NCBI GenBank assembly: GCA_016745075.1 | Contig: JADGDD010000009.1 | Span: forward strand, 62,001-126,000 | DNA from: Planctomycetota bacterium | Lineage (GTDB): Bacteria; Planctomycetota; UBA11346 | Direction: 5' to 3' | DNA: 64,000 bases | Notes under the pieces: model-generated | Database searches by the model: none | What the model was told of the DNA's origin: nothing | Seen by the model: only the letters and a program-made list of their open reading frames with translations | Program-made: the position numbers and the translations under genes | Shown here: positions 52,003 to 61,789 of the stretch, in pieces | Layout of the letters: the number at the start of each line of letters is the position of its first letter | Position numbering within the stretch: position 1 is the first letter of the stretch

Positions 52003-53997
52003 TTATTTTCTAAAACGTGTTGAAGAAGAGGTAAATGAAAGACGAATGAGACCGCATAGCAATAAAGCAAGACACCCTGCAAAAGAACCAAAGCCACAAC
52101 CTCCAGAGCTGCTCGTACTCGCAGCAGCAGATCCAGATGTATTACCACGTACCGACGGCGGCTGACCAACATCACGCATTGGGCGATAAGCGCTCTTTAC
52201 TTGATCTGCTGCGACAGCATCTTCCGCAGTCAGTAAAACATCTGCAGAGCTACTGCCTCCTGAAAGATTTAAGTACAACATACGCCCTGGATTCGCCGTT
52301 GTGTTTTTGATCCACGCACCCTGCCCCAGTGCTAAAGTACTACTTGTTGAGTAAGAAAAACCATCCCATGTAAACAAGGCGTCACCAATAAGAGCAGTTC
52401 GGGAAGCACCCGTCACTTCTACGCCTAATTCGTCCAACAAAGTCATACTACTGAGGGCCATCGATTGGACGAGATCACTTCCAGATTCAATTGGCGGTAA
52501 ACCGATAAAATTCCAACCAGGATAGAGTGGCAAAGAAAGCGGGAACTGTGCTGGGTTACCGTCAAAATTTGGTAATTGGTCGGCAACAGTCGCAATAAAC
52601 AAAGCATTGGTTTCTGACATACCACCTTCTGGCTCTTCTGGCAATTCAGTAAATCGTTGGTTCTTGCCATCCCAAGCTGCTGCACGCGCCTCTGTTGCAT
52701 CATGCCCTGACATATATGCACGAATGTGTTCAAGCCCTGCTTTCGTTCCTGGACAAATTGTTGTATAAATTGTTTGGCTTGGCGTAGAAAGCGGCACCGT
52801 TGGTGCAGGATTTGTAACCGAGACCCCTTCTTCTACGACATAGGACAATGCCACATTTTCTGACCCGTCAGAGAATGTGATTGTCCCTGTACCAACCTCA
52901 TGTGCAGTTAATACGAGAAATTGGCCAATGTCTGCTTTCCCATCATTATTGATGTCACGAACACCTTGAAATGATAAACCGGCATGAAGAGAGAAAGCGG
53001 TGGCTGAGTCAGTCCATGTGTAGGTCCCAGAGCCACCGAGGACAGCAAGGAACAGTTGTTGTCCTTCTGTCACGGTATAAACCCCATCAGTCGGTGTCAG
53101 GTTTGGTCGAACGATATAATAGCTTAATGGTTGCGATGGCGCATCGTTATCCCGCAAAGTAATAGAGAGGGTTCCGCTATCTGCAGCAATCTGCACATCT
53201 GGAATAAGCTTCAAACTAATAGCAACCTGCTCTTGTCCTTCAACATCATTATCATCAATAGGAATGAAAGGAACATCAACAAAACTAGAACCAGCCTTTA
53301 CAACGATACTCGTCCCAAGAGTGAAGTCTTGGCCTACACCTGCTGTACTTGTTTCGGCTAATTCCAATTCAACTGTGATATCTTCGGTGAGTGTCTGGTC
53401 AGCAGTAATTCGAAATGACAGAGCGGTAGTTTGTTCATAAATCAGCCATTCGACTGAATCCATTGTAAAAGTAGGGATAGTTGGGCTGAACTCATGAACA
53501 AGGGTGATACTAACCGTTGCTACTGCTGAGGCATCAAGTCCATCTTGTACGCGATACGTGAAAGAGTCTGCAACCGTTTCAAGCCCAAGGTCTGTTTGTG
53601 AACTATAGGTGAAAGTACCGTTGACCGTATCCCAAGCAGTAAGGCTGCCATGTTGTGGTGTTGTTACAATTTCATAACTCAACACATCGGCTGCATTAGC
53701 ATCGGAGGCGCTCACCGTACCACTAGCTGTTTGACCAACAGTCACTGAAAGAGCGGTGCTCTGTGCAAGAGGAGCAGCATTGATAATAAGTGGGATAAAA
53801 CCATCATAGGCAGAGGCGAAATCTCCTCCGACAACATCTATCATCTGGATAGACTGAGCACCTGTTCCCGTTTGACTTACACTACCGCCTGAACCAAGTA
53901 CGACGTGATCTTCAGCTTGAATTGCTGTGGTAAATAAACAGCCGAGCAGAACAGCAACAACACTCTTTGTCAAACTCTGCACATCGTAACCACTCAT
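52003..53997 (-). CDS. Secreted Ig-like/Calx-beta protein with C-terminal sorting-like tail
   Basis: About 664 residues from ATG 53997, chosen because a signal peptide ending AIQA-ED follows; upstream in-frame ATGs exist. Residues about 70-170 resemble cadherin-like/VCBS repeats (SASDANAADVLSYEI, DSFTYRVQDG). About 180-310 look like a Calx-beta domain (DDNDVEGQEQVAIS, LRDNDAP). A second beta domain contains DINNDGKADIG, a dockerin/EF-like Ca loop. The end is a Ser/Gly spacer, GGCGFGSF, a hydrophobic helix and a basic tail, the layout of GlyGly-CTERM or Synerg-CTERM proteins. The stop is 59 bases ahead of the fibre gene, so the two are probably cotranscribed. Confidence 0.78.
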   Translation of the reverse strand: MSGYDVQSLTKSVVAVLLGCLFTTAIQAEDHVVLGSGGSVSQTGTGAQSIQMIDVVGGDFASAYDGFIPLIINAAPLAQSTALSVTVGQTASGTVSASDANAADVLSYEIVTTPQHGSLTAWDTVNGTFTYSSQTDLGLETVADSFTYRVQDGLDASAVATVSITLVHEFSPTIPTFTMDSVEWLIYEQTTALSFRITADQTLTEDITVELELAETSTAGVGQDFTLGTSIVVKAGSSFVDVPFIPIDDNDVEGQEQVAISLKLIPDVQIAADSGTLSITLRDNDAPSQPLSYYIVRPNLTPTDGVYTVTEGQQLFLAVLGGSGTYTWTDSATAFSLHAGLSFQGVRDINNDGKADIGQFLVLTAHEVGTGTITFSDGSENVALSYVVEEGVSVTNPAPTVPLSTPSQTIYTTICPGTKAGLEHIRAYMSGHDATEARAAAWDGKNQRFTELPEEPEGGMSETNALFIATVADQLPNFDGNPAQFPLSLPLYPGWNFIGLPPIESGSDLVQSMALSSMTLLDELGVEVTGASRTALIGDALFTWDGFSYSTSSTLALGQGAWIKNTTANPGRMLYLNLSGGSSSADVLLTAEDAVAADQVKSAYRPMRDVGQPPSVRGNTSGSAAASTSSSGGCGFGSFAGCLALLLCGLIRLSFTSSSTRFRK

Positions 53998-54258
53998 GCC
54001 TGCCGCCTTGCAATAAACGACTTCAGCATCCTTTTGTGTTCTTTTCTGCGCTCTATGCATGCTCATAATCACTCGCCACGCATCCTCTCTGACAATGTCA
54101 CTAACCGCGTACCTATATAATGCTTATTTCAAAAAAACAACTGATTTCACGCTCTTTTGACTGTTTTTATGCATCAGCGCCTATGCGATTCTCACATCGA
54201 TTCACCTTGTGCAGGCTTTTTGATAAGCCTTTATGTAAAAAAGAGATACGCTCGCACC

Positions 54259-54588
54259 ATGAATACCATCACACAACAAGAGAGTTGCGACGGTGACTGC
54301 AATACCTGCACGGCCCTGCATGGCCATGACATGCCTGCAGGAGCACCTGGACCGTATCAAGGTATGCGTCTTGCTTGCTGGTCCTTCTTTTTCTTCATCC
54401 TTCCGCTGCTGTGTTCCATTGCAGGAAGCATCCTCACGAACTTCTCCAATATTGGCGGAATAGGTGGGCTCGTTAGTGGCATTATTCTATGCGCTGTCTT
54501 CGCCCGTAAACGTGATGATTCCACAACAACAAAAGACGTTCACACAAAAAGCACACCTTCTTCAGACCAGAAAAGAGATGTAGGATAA
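54259..54588 (+). CDS. Small Cys-rich membrane protein at head of rnf operon (RseC-like?)
   Basis: About 109 residues from ATG 54259 (a longer in-frame reading starts at 54157 but has no coding character). The N-terminal cytosolic part has CDGDCNTC, a possible metal or redox site, followed by HGHDM. Two hydrophobic helices follow (about 42-90) with a basic end, similar in layout to the C-terminal half of RseC, a known rnf neighbour; the assignment is tentative. The tail is Thr/Ser/Lys-rich. The stop overlaps the rnfC ATG by one base (TAATG), so it is part of the operon. Confidence 0.7.
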   Translation: MNTITQQESCDGDCNTCTALHGHDMPAGAPGPYQGMRLACWSFFFFILPLLCSIAGSILTNFSNIGGIGGLVSGIILCAVFARKRDDSTTTKDVHTKSTPSSDQKRDVG

Positions 54589-56009
54589 TGTTCAACTTCC
54601 TAACTCAAGCCTTCACAAGTGAATCAGCATCACCTGCTAGCGGCACATTTGCCCGTGGCATTCACCCTGATGCCCACAAAGAGCTTGCTCGAGAACAGGC
54701 CATAGAAGTATTGCCCCTCCCCAAAAAGCTACGTATTCCCCTTACTCAGCACATTGGCGCACCAGCGGCTGCCGCCGTAGAAGCACGAACCGTCCTCGAA
54801 GCGGGAGACCCAATTGGTACAGCTGCCAGCTTTGTATCTGCCAACATTCATACGCCGGTAGCTGGGAAAGTTGCTAAATTTGTAAACGTCACTCTCGCTA
54901 ATGGACGACATGTTTCAGCCGTGCCACTGACATGCGGAAAAGAACAACCTACTGAATCTGAAATATACGATCGGCTCTTTGCTGGCGAATGGCCGATCAT
55001 GTCCTACACAGATTTTACTCCTGACGGTATTCGTGAGAAAGTTCTTGCTGCTGGTATCGTTGGCATGGGCGGCGCAGCTTTTCCAACACATGTGAAACTA
55101 GCGACCAATGAAAAGACACCCGTTGATACGATTCTTGTCAATGGCTGCGAATGCGAGCCCTATCTCACCAGCGATGAACGAGTAATGCGCGAAGCTCCAA
55201 ATGCTTTACTGGCAGGAGCACTGCTCACAGCACATGCTGTTGGAGCTAAAGATGTAATTATTGCTACTGAAGTGGAGAAGACGCAGGTGATCTCCTCCTT
55301 AAAAGCAGCACTCGCAAAAATAACCACCACACACATACGCATTCACATCAAACCACTGGCAAGTAAGTACCCAATGGGCGGTGAAAAACAAACCGTACGT
55401 GCAGCACTTGGTCGCACGATTCCAAATGGCGGTTTACCTCTGAATGTTGGTGTAGTTGTTATCAATGCTTCTACTGTTACAGCTATTGCTCAAGCTGTCT
55501 ACCGTGACCTTCCTTTAACCCACCGTGTAGTAACCGTTACAGGAAGTGGCATCAGCCAACCCAAAAACATTTTGGCTCCTATTGGCGCAAGCTATCAAGA
55601 GCTTATTGATTTCTGTGGCGGCATTAATGAAGACACAACCGCCAGAATTATTTCTGGTGGCCCTATGATGGGTTTTGCCATTGGTGATTTGGAAACACCA
55701 GTAACCAAAGGCACCAGTGGAATTTGTGTCCTTACCAACAATGAGGTACACCGCGAAGAAGAAACCAATTGCATACGTTGCGGCCATTGTGTTGATGTCT
55801 GCCCACTCGGGCTTATTCCAACAAAAATAGCTCTCGCCTCACGCGGGCTGAATTGGGAAATGGCAGAACGTTTTTATATACAAACCTGCATGGAATGCGG
55901 TTGTTGCGCCTATGAATGCCCTGCAAGCCTGCCACTGGTACAAATGATTCGTATGGGCAAAGCTAACATTGCCAAAAATAAGGCTCAAAATAAAGGAGCC
56001 GGCAAATGA
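54588..56009 (+). CDS. rnfC: RNF complex subunit C (electron-input, NADH-oxidising)
   Basis: A 473-residue peripheral subunit of the ferredoxin:NAD+ oxidoreductase. A Gly-rich FMN/NADH-binding domain contains GMGGAAFPTHVKL and LVNGCECEPYL, followed by a SLBB-type segment. Two 4Fe-4S motifs are complete: Cys395/398/401/405 and Cys434/437/440/444. The C-terminus lacks the long Lys/Ala-rich tail of gammaproteobacterial RnfC. Starts the C-D-G-E-A-B order typical of Rnf clusters. Confidence 0.95.
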   Translation: MFNFLTQAFTSESASPASGTFARGIHPDAHKELAREQAIEVLPLPKKLRIPLTQHIGAPAAAAVEARTVLEAGDPIGTAASFVSANIHTPVAGKVAKFVNVTLANGRHVSAVPLTCGKEQPTESEIYDRLFAGEWPIMSYTDFTPDGIREKVLAAGIVGMGGAAFPTHVKLATNEKTPVDTILVNGCECEPYLTSDERVMREAPNALLAGALLTAHAVGAKDVIIATEVEKTQVISSLKAALAKITTTHIRIHIKPLASKYPMGGEKQTVRAALGRTIPNGGLPLNVGVVVINASTVTAIAQAVYRDLPLTHRVVTVTGSGISQPKNILAPIGASYQELIDFCGGINEDTTARIISGGPMMGFAIGDLETPVTKGTSGICVLTNNEVHREEETNCIRCGHCVDVCPLGLIPTKIALASRGLNWEMAERFYIQTCMECGCCAYECPASLPLVQMIRMGKANIAKNKAQNKGAGK

Positions 56010-56977
56010 TTCGCGTTGCACCATCTCCTCACATTGCTCGCAGCAACATGACAACCCAATCAGTCATGCGTGATGTGCTTATTGCACTTGCTCCTGTTGT
56101 TGGCTCCGCCATTTACTTTTTTGGAACTGCGGCCCTTATTCATATTATTATCTGCACAGTATCCTGTCTTGTTTTTGAAATCATTTTCACACGCATGCGT
56201 AAACGGCCGGTTACTCTCAATGATTTCTCTGTCAGCATCACTGGTATTATTATAGCCCTTTCACTACCATGGACAGCACCGTGGTATATTGATGTAATTG
56301 CTTGTCTCGCAGGTGTCGGCATTGGAAAAACATGTTTTGGTGGTTTAGGACAAAACTTTTTTAATCCCGCTATGGTTGGTCGCGCATTTGTAATGATCGC
56401 TTTTTCTCAAGCAATGGGAGCTGGTGCATATGTAGACCCGCACGCAGCTATTACCATAACAACTCAAGCTACACCGCTTGGCGGACTTCCACACGAACCA
56501 CTCGCCTTATTTCTTGGCCAACACAATGGCTCTCTTGGTGAAACAAGCATACTTGCCAGTATTATTGGCGGCATCTACCTGTGGTGGCGACGCAGCGCAT
56601 CTTGGGAAATATCCATTTCTTTGCTCGCTTCTCTTGCCGCTTTAGCTTGGGCGGGCAGTTTCATCAACAATCCTGCCCTGCCTGGATTAGCGCTTGGCAT
56701 AGAAGGCCACCTCATGTCTGGCGCTGCTGTTTTTGCCGCAATGTTTATCGCAACCGACCCTGTCACTTCTCCCATGAGCAAACGCGGCAAATTCATTTTT
56801 GGCGCTGGCATTGGTATTCTTATCTGGGTTTTACGTGTTCTGAGCGGCTACCCTGAAGGTGTCATGTTTGCCGTACTTATTATGAATTCAACCGTTCCGC
56901 TTATTAACCGCTGGAGCATCCCCCTTCCTGTTGGTGTCACCCAAAAGCCAGCACAGGAAAAAGGAGACGCTGCATGA
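56006..56977 (+). CDS. rnfD: RNF complex subunit D (membrane, covalent FMN)
   Basis: A 323-residue protein with about 9-10 hydrophobic helices. The flavinylation motif region reads QATPLGG with Thr156 in the SGAT-like position, and NGSLGETS and TDPVTSP (250-256) are conserved RnfD stretches. It overlaps rnfC and rnfG by four bases each. ApbE, encoded convergently, is the likely flavin transferase. Confidence 0.94.
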   Translation: MIRVAPSPHIARSNMTTQSVMRDVLIALAPVVGSAIYFFGTAALIHIIICTVSCLVFEIIFTRMRKRPVTLNDFSVSITGIIIALSLPWTAPWYIDVIACLAGVGIGKTCFGGLGQNFFNPAMVGRAFVMIAFSQAMGAGAYVDPHAAITITTQATPLGGLPHEPLALFLGQHNGSLGETSILASIIGGIYLWWRRSASWEISISLLASLAALAWAGSFINNPALPGLALGIEGHLMSGAAVFAAMFIATDPVTSPMSKRGKFIFGAGIGILIWVLRVLSGYPEGVMFAVLIMNSTVPLINRWSIPLPVGVTQKPAQEKGDAA

Positions 56978-57561
56978 ATAATTTACAACAAGCATGGCTC
57001 GTCATTCTCCTAGCAATTATTTTTGCTGCCGCTCTGGCTGCCGTAGATGGTGGATTACAAGAACGTATTCGAGATAATAAATTACGCGAAACCCTCCAGC
57101 AAATCCCAGAACTTGTTCCAGAAAGTACCGACAGCGAAGAATACACGGGGTTATCTGGAACCAAGCTCTACCGCGCATTCACCACTGAGGGCACTGTTGG
57201 TTGGGTTGTACAAACCAAAGGCCTTGGTTTTGCTGATGTTATAGAAATCCTGATTGGTCTGAATGCAGATGCCAGTTCTATTACCGGTGTTTACGTACTA
57301 GAACAAAAAGAGACACCTGGACTTGGAGATTTTATTACGGAGTCATCCTTTCGGTCACAGTTTATTGAAAAAGCACAAGGTGTCAGTGCCGTTAAAGGCG
57401 GGGCTGCTTCGGGCAATCAAATTAACGCATTAACTGGTGCCACAATTTCTTCTGACAGCATGTGTCGTATTATTAATAATTGCCTCACATCAGAACTCTG
57501 CACACATTTGAAACAAGCTGCACAGATACACAGTAAACAAGAAGGAGTCACCAATGAGTAA
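56974..57561 (+). CDS. rnfG: RNF complex subunit G (periplasmic flavoprotein)
   Basis: A 195-residue protein with one N-terminal membrane helix and an exported FMN-binding domain. KETPGLGD and ALTGATISS are signatures; Thr157 of TGAT is the expected attachment site for FMN. It overlaps rnfD by four bases and rnfE by eight. Confidence 0.94.
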   Translation: MNNLQQAWLVILLAIIFAAALAAVDGGLQERIRDNKLRETLQQIPELVPESTDSEEYTGLSGTKLYRAFTTEGTVGWVVQTKGLGFADVIEILIGLNADASSITGVYVLEQKETPGLGDFITESSFRSQFIEKAQGVSAVKGGAASGNQINALTGATISSDSMCRIINNCLTSELCTHLKQAAQIHSKQEGVTNE

Positions 57562-58240
57562 CGCGACCTCTTCACCCTCTCCGCAATTAGGGCCAACCGC
57601 TGGTGAACGCTTTATTAACGGTATTATTCCAGAAAACCCTGTGTATCGCCAATTGCTTGGCATGTGTCCAACTCTTGCCGTAACCAATGGAATGAAAACA
57701 GCCATGACCATGGCAGCTGCCACCGCTTTTGTGCTAATCATGGCTAATATCATTGTCAGCCTTATTCGTAATATGCTTAAACCACATGTACGCATTTTAG
57801 TATTCACTATTACTATCGCCACTTTCGTAACTATTGTAGATCGCGTTCTTGCTGCCTACCTCTATGACATGAGTAAACAGCTTGGTCCCTATATTCCACT
57901 TATCATTGTAAACTGCCTTATCATTAGCCGTTGCGAAATTTGTGCTTCAAAACAATCTCCATCAATTGCACTTGCTGATGCTATTGGCATGAGCCTTGGC
58001 TTTGCCTTAGCGCTTGCAAGTATTGCTACGGTCCGAGAAATACTTGGAACTGGCACATGGTTTGGTGTTGGCGTTTTACCAAATAACTGGCCGGGATGGA
58101 CTGTTATGATATTACCACCGGGTGCATTCTTAACCCTTGGTGTCTTACTCGCTCTGGTTCAACATATTTCAGCACGCAAAAAAAGCACAACGACTCTCGT
58201 TGACGAAAATAACAGCCAAGCAGAAGAGGAGGCGAACTAA
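57554..58240 (+). CDS. rnfE: RNF complex subunit E (membrane)
   Basis: A 228-residue polytopic subunit with about six helices. [18 protein letters not shown] at the start and [13 protein letters not shown] with the Cys that ligates the membrane 2Fe-2S cluster are conserved. The C-terminal tail is charged and longer than usual (Lys-rich then acidic). Confidence 0.94.
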   Translation: MSNATSSPSPQLGPTAGERFINGIIPENPVYRQLLGMCPTLAVTNGMKTAMTMAAATAFVLIMANIIVSLIRNMLKPHVRILVFTITIATFVTIVDRVLAAYLYDMSKQLGPYIPLIIVNCLIISRCEICASKQSPSIALADAIGMSLGFALALASIATVREILGTGTWFGVGVLPNNWPGWTVMILPPGAFLTLGVLLALVQHISARKKSTTTLVDENNSQAEEEAN

Positions 58241-58863
58241 TGGAACATCTTGTCACCTTATTCCTGCTCGCTGTATCCACAGCTATTATTAATAACTATG
58301 TACTCCACTACTTTGTTGGCATCTGCCCTTTCCTTGGAGTGTCCAAACGTGTTGACATGGCCTTTGGCATGGGCTGTGCCGTAACTTTTGTGGTGAGCAT
58401 TGCCGTCTTTTTATCTTGGGTCATTACCAGTTTTATATTAATGCCATTCAACCTCGGCATTCTGTGTTATCTCGTCTATATTTTTGTCATTGCTTCATCC
58501 GTTCAATTAGTTGAAATGTATGTACGAAAATTCTTTCCACCACTGTATAAAAGCTTTGGAGTATTCTTACCGTTAATCACCACAAACTGTGCTATTTTAT
58601 TTGCCTGTTTGGAAGTACTCAAAGGATTAAGCGCAGATCCAACCTATGGTTTAATTACCGCTATGGTACTGGCACTTTCTGCTGGGGTCGGCTTCACTAT
58701 TGCTATTATTCTTATGGCCGGTCTCCGAGAAGAAATTGACATGAGCGATGTCCCTGAAGCTTTTAAAGGGCCGGGCATTGCTTTGATTGTTGCGGGAATT
58801 CTTGCTCTTGCCTTTATGGGCTTCACTGGTGTTGATCGTGGTTTATCCACGCTTTTACAATAA
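58240..58863 (+). CDS. rnfA: RNF complex subunit A (membrane)
   Basis: A 207-residue homologue of RnfE with inverted topology. [19 protein letters not shown] and [16 protein letters not shown] include the Cys residues proposed to share a cluster with RnfE. It is about 15 residues longer than typical RnfA. Shares one base with the rnfE stop (TAATG). Confidence 0.94.
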   Translation: MEHLVTLFLLAVSTAIINNYVLHYFVGICPFLGVSKRVDMAFGMGCAVTFVVSIAVFLSWVITSFILMPFNLGILCYLVYIFVIASSVQLVEMYVRKFFPPLYKSFGVFLPLITTNCAILFACLEVLKGLSADPTYGLITAMVLALSAGVGFTIAIILMAGLREEIDMSDVPEAFKGPGIALIVAGILALAFMGFTGVDRGLSTLLQ

Positions 58864-58882
58864 CAATTGTAAGGAATCTATC

Positions 58883-59785
58883 ATGATCGAATCAATTCTT
58901 TTTGCCGTTGTTACCATGCTTGTTCTTGCTTCTGTTATGGGTTTTATTTTAGGCTGGGCCAATAAAGCCTTCCATGTTGAAATAGACCCCAAACAAGAAG
59001 CTATTCAAGATGTGCTGCCAGGTGCCAATTGCGGCGGCTGCGGTTATATTGGCTGTAATGATTACGCAGAAGCAGTAGCTGCTAATGATTGTGCTGTTAA
59101 TCTATGTCCTGTCGGCGGTCCATCCTGTACACAAGCCATTGCTGATATTATGGGAGTTGAAGTGACTGAGGCCTGGCCACAGCGTCCTGTCATTCACTGC
59201 CATGCACATTACGAAGACAGAAAAGGCCGGCATGAATATTATGGCGAACAAAGTTGCCAAGCGGCAAATATGGTTGCTGGTGTACAAGGTTGCACCTATG
59301 GCTGTCTTGGCTTTGGCGATTGTTATAACGCCTGTGAATATGATGCCATTACGATAGTCCGCGGCCTTGCTACTATTGATTACGACAACTGTGTTGGCTG
59401 CGGTGCATGTGCCCCTGTTTGTCCACGGAATATTATCAGCATTGTTCCATTTAAATCTGAACAAATATTTGTTGTTGGCTGTTCCAACCAAGATTTTGGC
59501 AAAGAAGTAAAAGACGTCTGTACTCTTGGCTGTACTGGGTGTAGTGGCTGCGCACGTGTTTCCGAAGTTATTGAATTACAGGATAACTTACCACGCATCA
59601 ACTATGAAGCTTATGACCCCAGCATGGATTTCACAGCTTCATCAGACAAATGTCCAAGAGAATCGTTATTGTGGGTTGGTAAACCGGGTGCTGCCGATCT
59701 TGTTGCTACTGCAAATTTGGATACACCTGAAGTGGCTGAAGTTGATTTTCAGACCACGGTGGACCATACCGATTGGCGCGGCTAA
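58883..59785 (+). CDS. rnfB: RNF complex subunit B (ferredoxin-interacting iron-sulfur protein)
   Basis: A 300-residue protein from ATG 58883, set by AAGGAATC. One N-terminal helix anchors it. The first cluster site is NCGGCGYIGC followed by a distant Cys. Ferredoxin-like motifs follow (CTYGCLGFGDCYNAC and CVGCGACAPVCP), and an additional Cys-rich segment (CTLGCTGCSGC) extends the C-terminal third. It would receive electrons from ferredoxin. The stop overlaps the apbE stop from the other strand. Confidence 0.95.
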   Translation: MIESILFAVVTMLVLASVMGFILGWANKAFHVEIDPKQEAIQDVLPGANCGGCGYIGCNDYAEAVAANDCAVNLCPVGGPSCTQAIADIMGVEVTEAWPQRPVIHCHAHYEDRKGRHEYYGEQSCQAANMVAGVQGCTYGCLGFGDCYNACEYDAITIVRGLATIDYDNCVGCGACAPVCPRNIISIVPFKSEQIFVVGCSNQDFGKEVKDVCTLGCTGCSGCARVSEVIELQDNLPRINYEAYDPSMDFTASSDKCPRESLLWVGKPGAADLVATANLDTPEVAEVDFQTTVDHTDWRG

Positions 59786-60756
59786 TTATAATCTAACGAA
59801 GGAAAACCTTTCGTTTTTTTACTCGACCCATCCTCAAACAACAACAACGCCTCATAACCTTGAGGCAATAAAGCAAAACCACCTTCTCCAAGTATACTCA
59901 AAGCCGTTGCCCACACATCCGCACACACAGCTTCTTTGCCAATAATAGTAACAGACGGCACAACATCTGCGGGTAACAAAGTACGCGGATCAATAATGTG
60001 ACTGTATTTTTTTTCGTTAATCATTGAATATCTAAAATAATTACCACTCGTGCATACTGCGCAGGCGTCAAGATAAATAGTCGCAAATACCTCATCTCCT
60101 CTTGCATTCATTATCTGAACAGGCCATTTTTCTTCAGTGTCTGACTGACCAAACAACCGCAAATCACCACCAATATCAACAAGACCAGCCTCCGCCCCAT
60201 TTTCTTCTAGATAAGACACAGCCTGATCAATAACCCAACCTTTTGCAATACCACCAACTTCTAAACACGCACTCTTTTTATTTTTAGTGATTATTTTATC
60301 TGCTATTTCAAACATGCCCCAATCAGACTGTTTTCGAGCTTGCTCAAGTACCTTCATTGAAGGAGTTTCATCTACAGCCTGAGCCCACAACTGAAAGACT
60401 GGTGTACAAGTCACATCAAAAACTTGTCCGGTCTCAGAAAAAAAAGATTTCGCCATATTTAATACGGTAACAACTGATGCTGGCACAGATACACGCTCAT
60501 CTGCCGTTGCACTGTTCACCCGAGATAATGCTGACCGCTCAATCCATGTACTCAACTCTAATTCATACTGCCGAATACATTTTTCTACACCACCTAAGAG
60601 CGCTTCCTGTTCTCCATATACCACCACATGACAACTGGTACCCATAATCGCACGTGGATATGATTCTACAAACATCTGTGATTTTGCACAAATACTATAA
60701 ACAATGAGATAGACAAAAACACCTACCAGAAGCACAAAACACAACCGCTTCATCAC
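59782..60756 (-). CDS. apbE: FAD:protein FMN transferase (ApbE)
   Basis: A 324-residue lipid- or membrane-anchored periplasmic enzyme that attaches FMN to Thr of RnfD/RnfG-type motifs. MGTSCHVVVYG, GGIAKGWVIDQAV, VDIGGDLRL and YSHIIDPRTL are the conserved Apb stretches; His and Asp of the last bind Mg. The N-terminus is a hydrophobic helix with no clear lipobox. It overlaps rnfB tail-to-tail and shares four bases with the RAYT gene upstream, an unusual partner. Confidence 0.93.
   Translation of the reverse strand: MMKRLCFVLLVGVFVYLIVYSICAKSQMFVESYPRAIMGTSCHVVVYGEQEALLGGVEKCIRQYELELSTWIERSALSRVNSATADERVSVPASVVTVLNMAKSFFSETGQVFDVTCTPVFQLWAQAVDETPSMKVLEQARKQSDWGMFEIADKIITKNKKSACLEVGGIAKGWVIDQAVSYLEENGAEAGLVDIGGDLRLFGQSDTEEKWPVQIMNARGDEVFATIYLDACAVCTSGNYFRYSMINEKKYSHIIDPRTLLPADVVPSVTIIGKEAVCADVWATALSILGEGGFALLPQGYEALLLFEDGSSKKTKGFPSLDYN
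59795..59820 (+). terminator. Terminator of the rnf operon
   Basis: AACGAAGG (59795-59802) and CCTTTCGTT (59807-59815) form a stem with a one-base bulge and a four-base loop, followed by TTTTT. It lies inside the 3' end of apbE. Confidence 0.7.
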
Positions 60757-61688
60757 AAATCTAAACGATCAAGAATATTCATAACCGTTTTCTTTAGAAT
60801 AGCTTTTTTCTCTCCGCGTGATTCTCGTGCAACTTCATCCAATAGGTTCAGATAGGTTTCTTCTTTGCAAATATGTGGTAATTCATACAGCCACCCATTT
60901 GTTGAAACAGAGTAACCAAAATTACCCCCACATCCATATATTGGAATAACCCACTGCCGCTTCCGGTCATCTGCATCAAACAAAAAATCGACTCCTGAAC
61001 TTCCATATGTCCGCTCATCTACGACAACCTTGCTCACATCCAAACCCGTCAAGCGACTATAGCAACGCTTATTCCTCAATCGAACTTGCAAACCTGTGAA
61101 TTGGCCATTTTCTGGTAGCTCACACTCCCCAGCTCGAAATGGATTCAAATCGACATACATCATACATGCTAAAACAGACCGTTCATCCGGCAAAGCTATA
61201 GACAAAAAACGTTCATCCCAAAAACATCCCGTCACCTCATCTGCAACATTCATCCGACGAGCAATCTTCTGCTTTGTTAACCGCATAAGCCAACTCATAC
61301 TAGATAAGCGCAAACGCCTTTCTGCCACCCACTGAAAATCATCGACACAGCGCTGTTTCCATACATCTCCAACAGCAGAGAGTGGCACCAGCTGCCCATA
61401 ACCATCTCGTGGTGGAACCAGTGACAGCCAACGGTCCACAACCTCTTCCGCACTCCACTGCTCAGCAATATCAGGGCGAATTCTCAAAACTAAATGTACA
61501 TGGTTTTTCATCACAGCAAATGTGAGCACATCAATCGCCATATATCGAGTATGTTTACGAAAACATGATTCGACCCAAGCCCGCCGTTCCTCATCAGCCA
61601 AACAATGCAATCGACGCACACACCGGCTCATCACATGATAGCAACCGGGAGCTCCTTCACGAACCAATAGCCGTCGAGCAATTACCAT
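60753..61688 (-). CDS. REP-associated (RAYT-like) Y1 transposase
   Basis: A 311-residue IS200-like HUH protein. The start reads VREGAPGCYHVMSRCV, and the catalytic HUH is MKNHVHLVLR near residue 65; the segment YVDLNPFRAG also matches the family. RAYTs are single-copy domesticated transposases linked to REP palindromes rather than to ordinary IS ends. AGAGGT lies before the ATG. I see no REP repeats directly flanking the gene, but an inverted REP-like pair lies at 22812-22954. It is coupled to apbE by a four-base overlap. Confidence 0.85.
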   Translation of the reverse strand: MVIARRLLVREGAPGCYHVMSRCVRRLHCLADEERRAWVESCFRKHTRYMAIDVLTFAVMKNHVHLVLRIRPDIAEQWSAEEVVDRWLSLVPPRDGYGQLVPLSAVGDVWKQRCVDDFQWVAERRLRLSSMSWLMRLTKQKIARRMNVADEVTGCFWDERFLSIALPDERSVLACMMYVDLNPFRAGECELPENGQFTGLQVRLRNKRCYSRLTGLDVSKVVVDERTYGSSGVDFLFDADDRKRQWVIPIYGCGGNFGYSVSTNGWLYELPHICKEETYLNLLDEVARESRGEKKAILKKTVMNILDRLDL

Positions 61689-61715
61689 ACCTCTTTCTTA
61701 TCATATGATTTCTTA

Positions 61716-61744
61716 TTGTCCACATATTTTATACTGTCTAAATA
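61716..61744 (+). promoter_or_regulatory. Probable sigma-70 promoter of the psd operon
   Basis: TTGTCC (61716-61721) and TAAATA (61739-61744) are separated by 17 bp, about 45 bases ahead of the small membrane-protein start at 61790 and divergent from the RAYT gene. Confidence 0.55.
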
Positions 61745-61789
61745 TTTAGCCGCATTGCACCTATTTGAAAGAATGTAGGCTTCAAAACT

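Noticed and set aside
54090-54100. TGACA-A-TGTCA palindrome upstream of rnf as a possible FNR-like site
   Set aside because: The half-sites do not match FNR or Rex consensus and the site is short enough to occur by chance.
54157-54258. Upstream extension of the small rnf-operon protein
   Set aside because: The extra 34 residues lack coding character and overlap the likely promoter and a leader hairpin; ATG 54259 leaves a compact protein.
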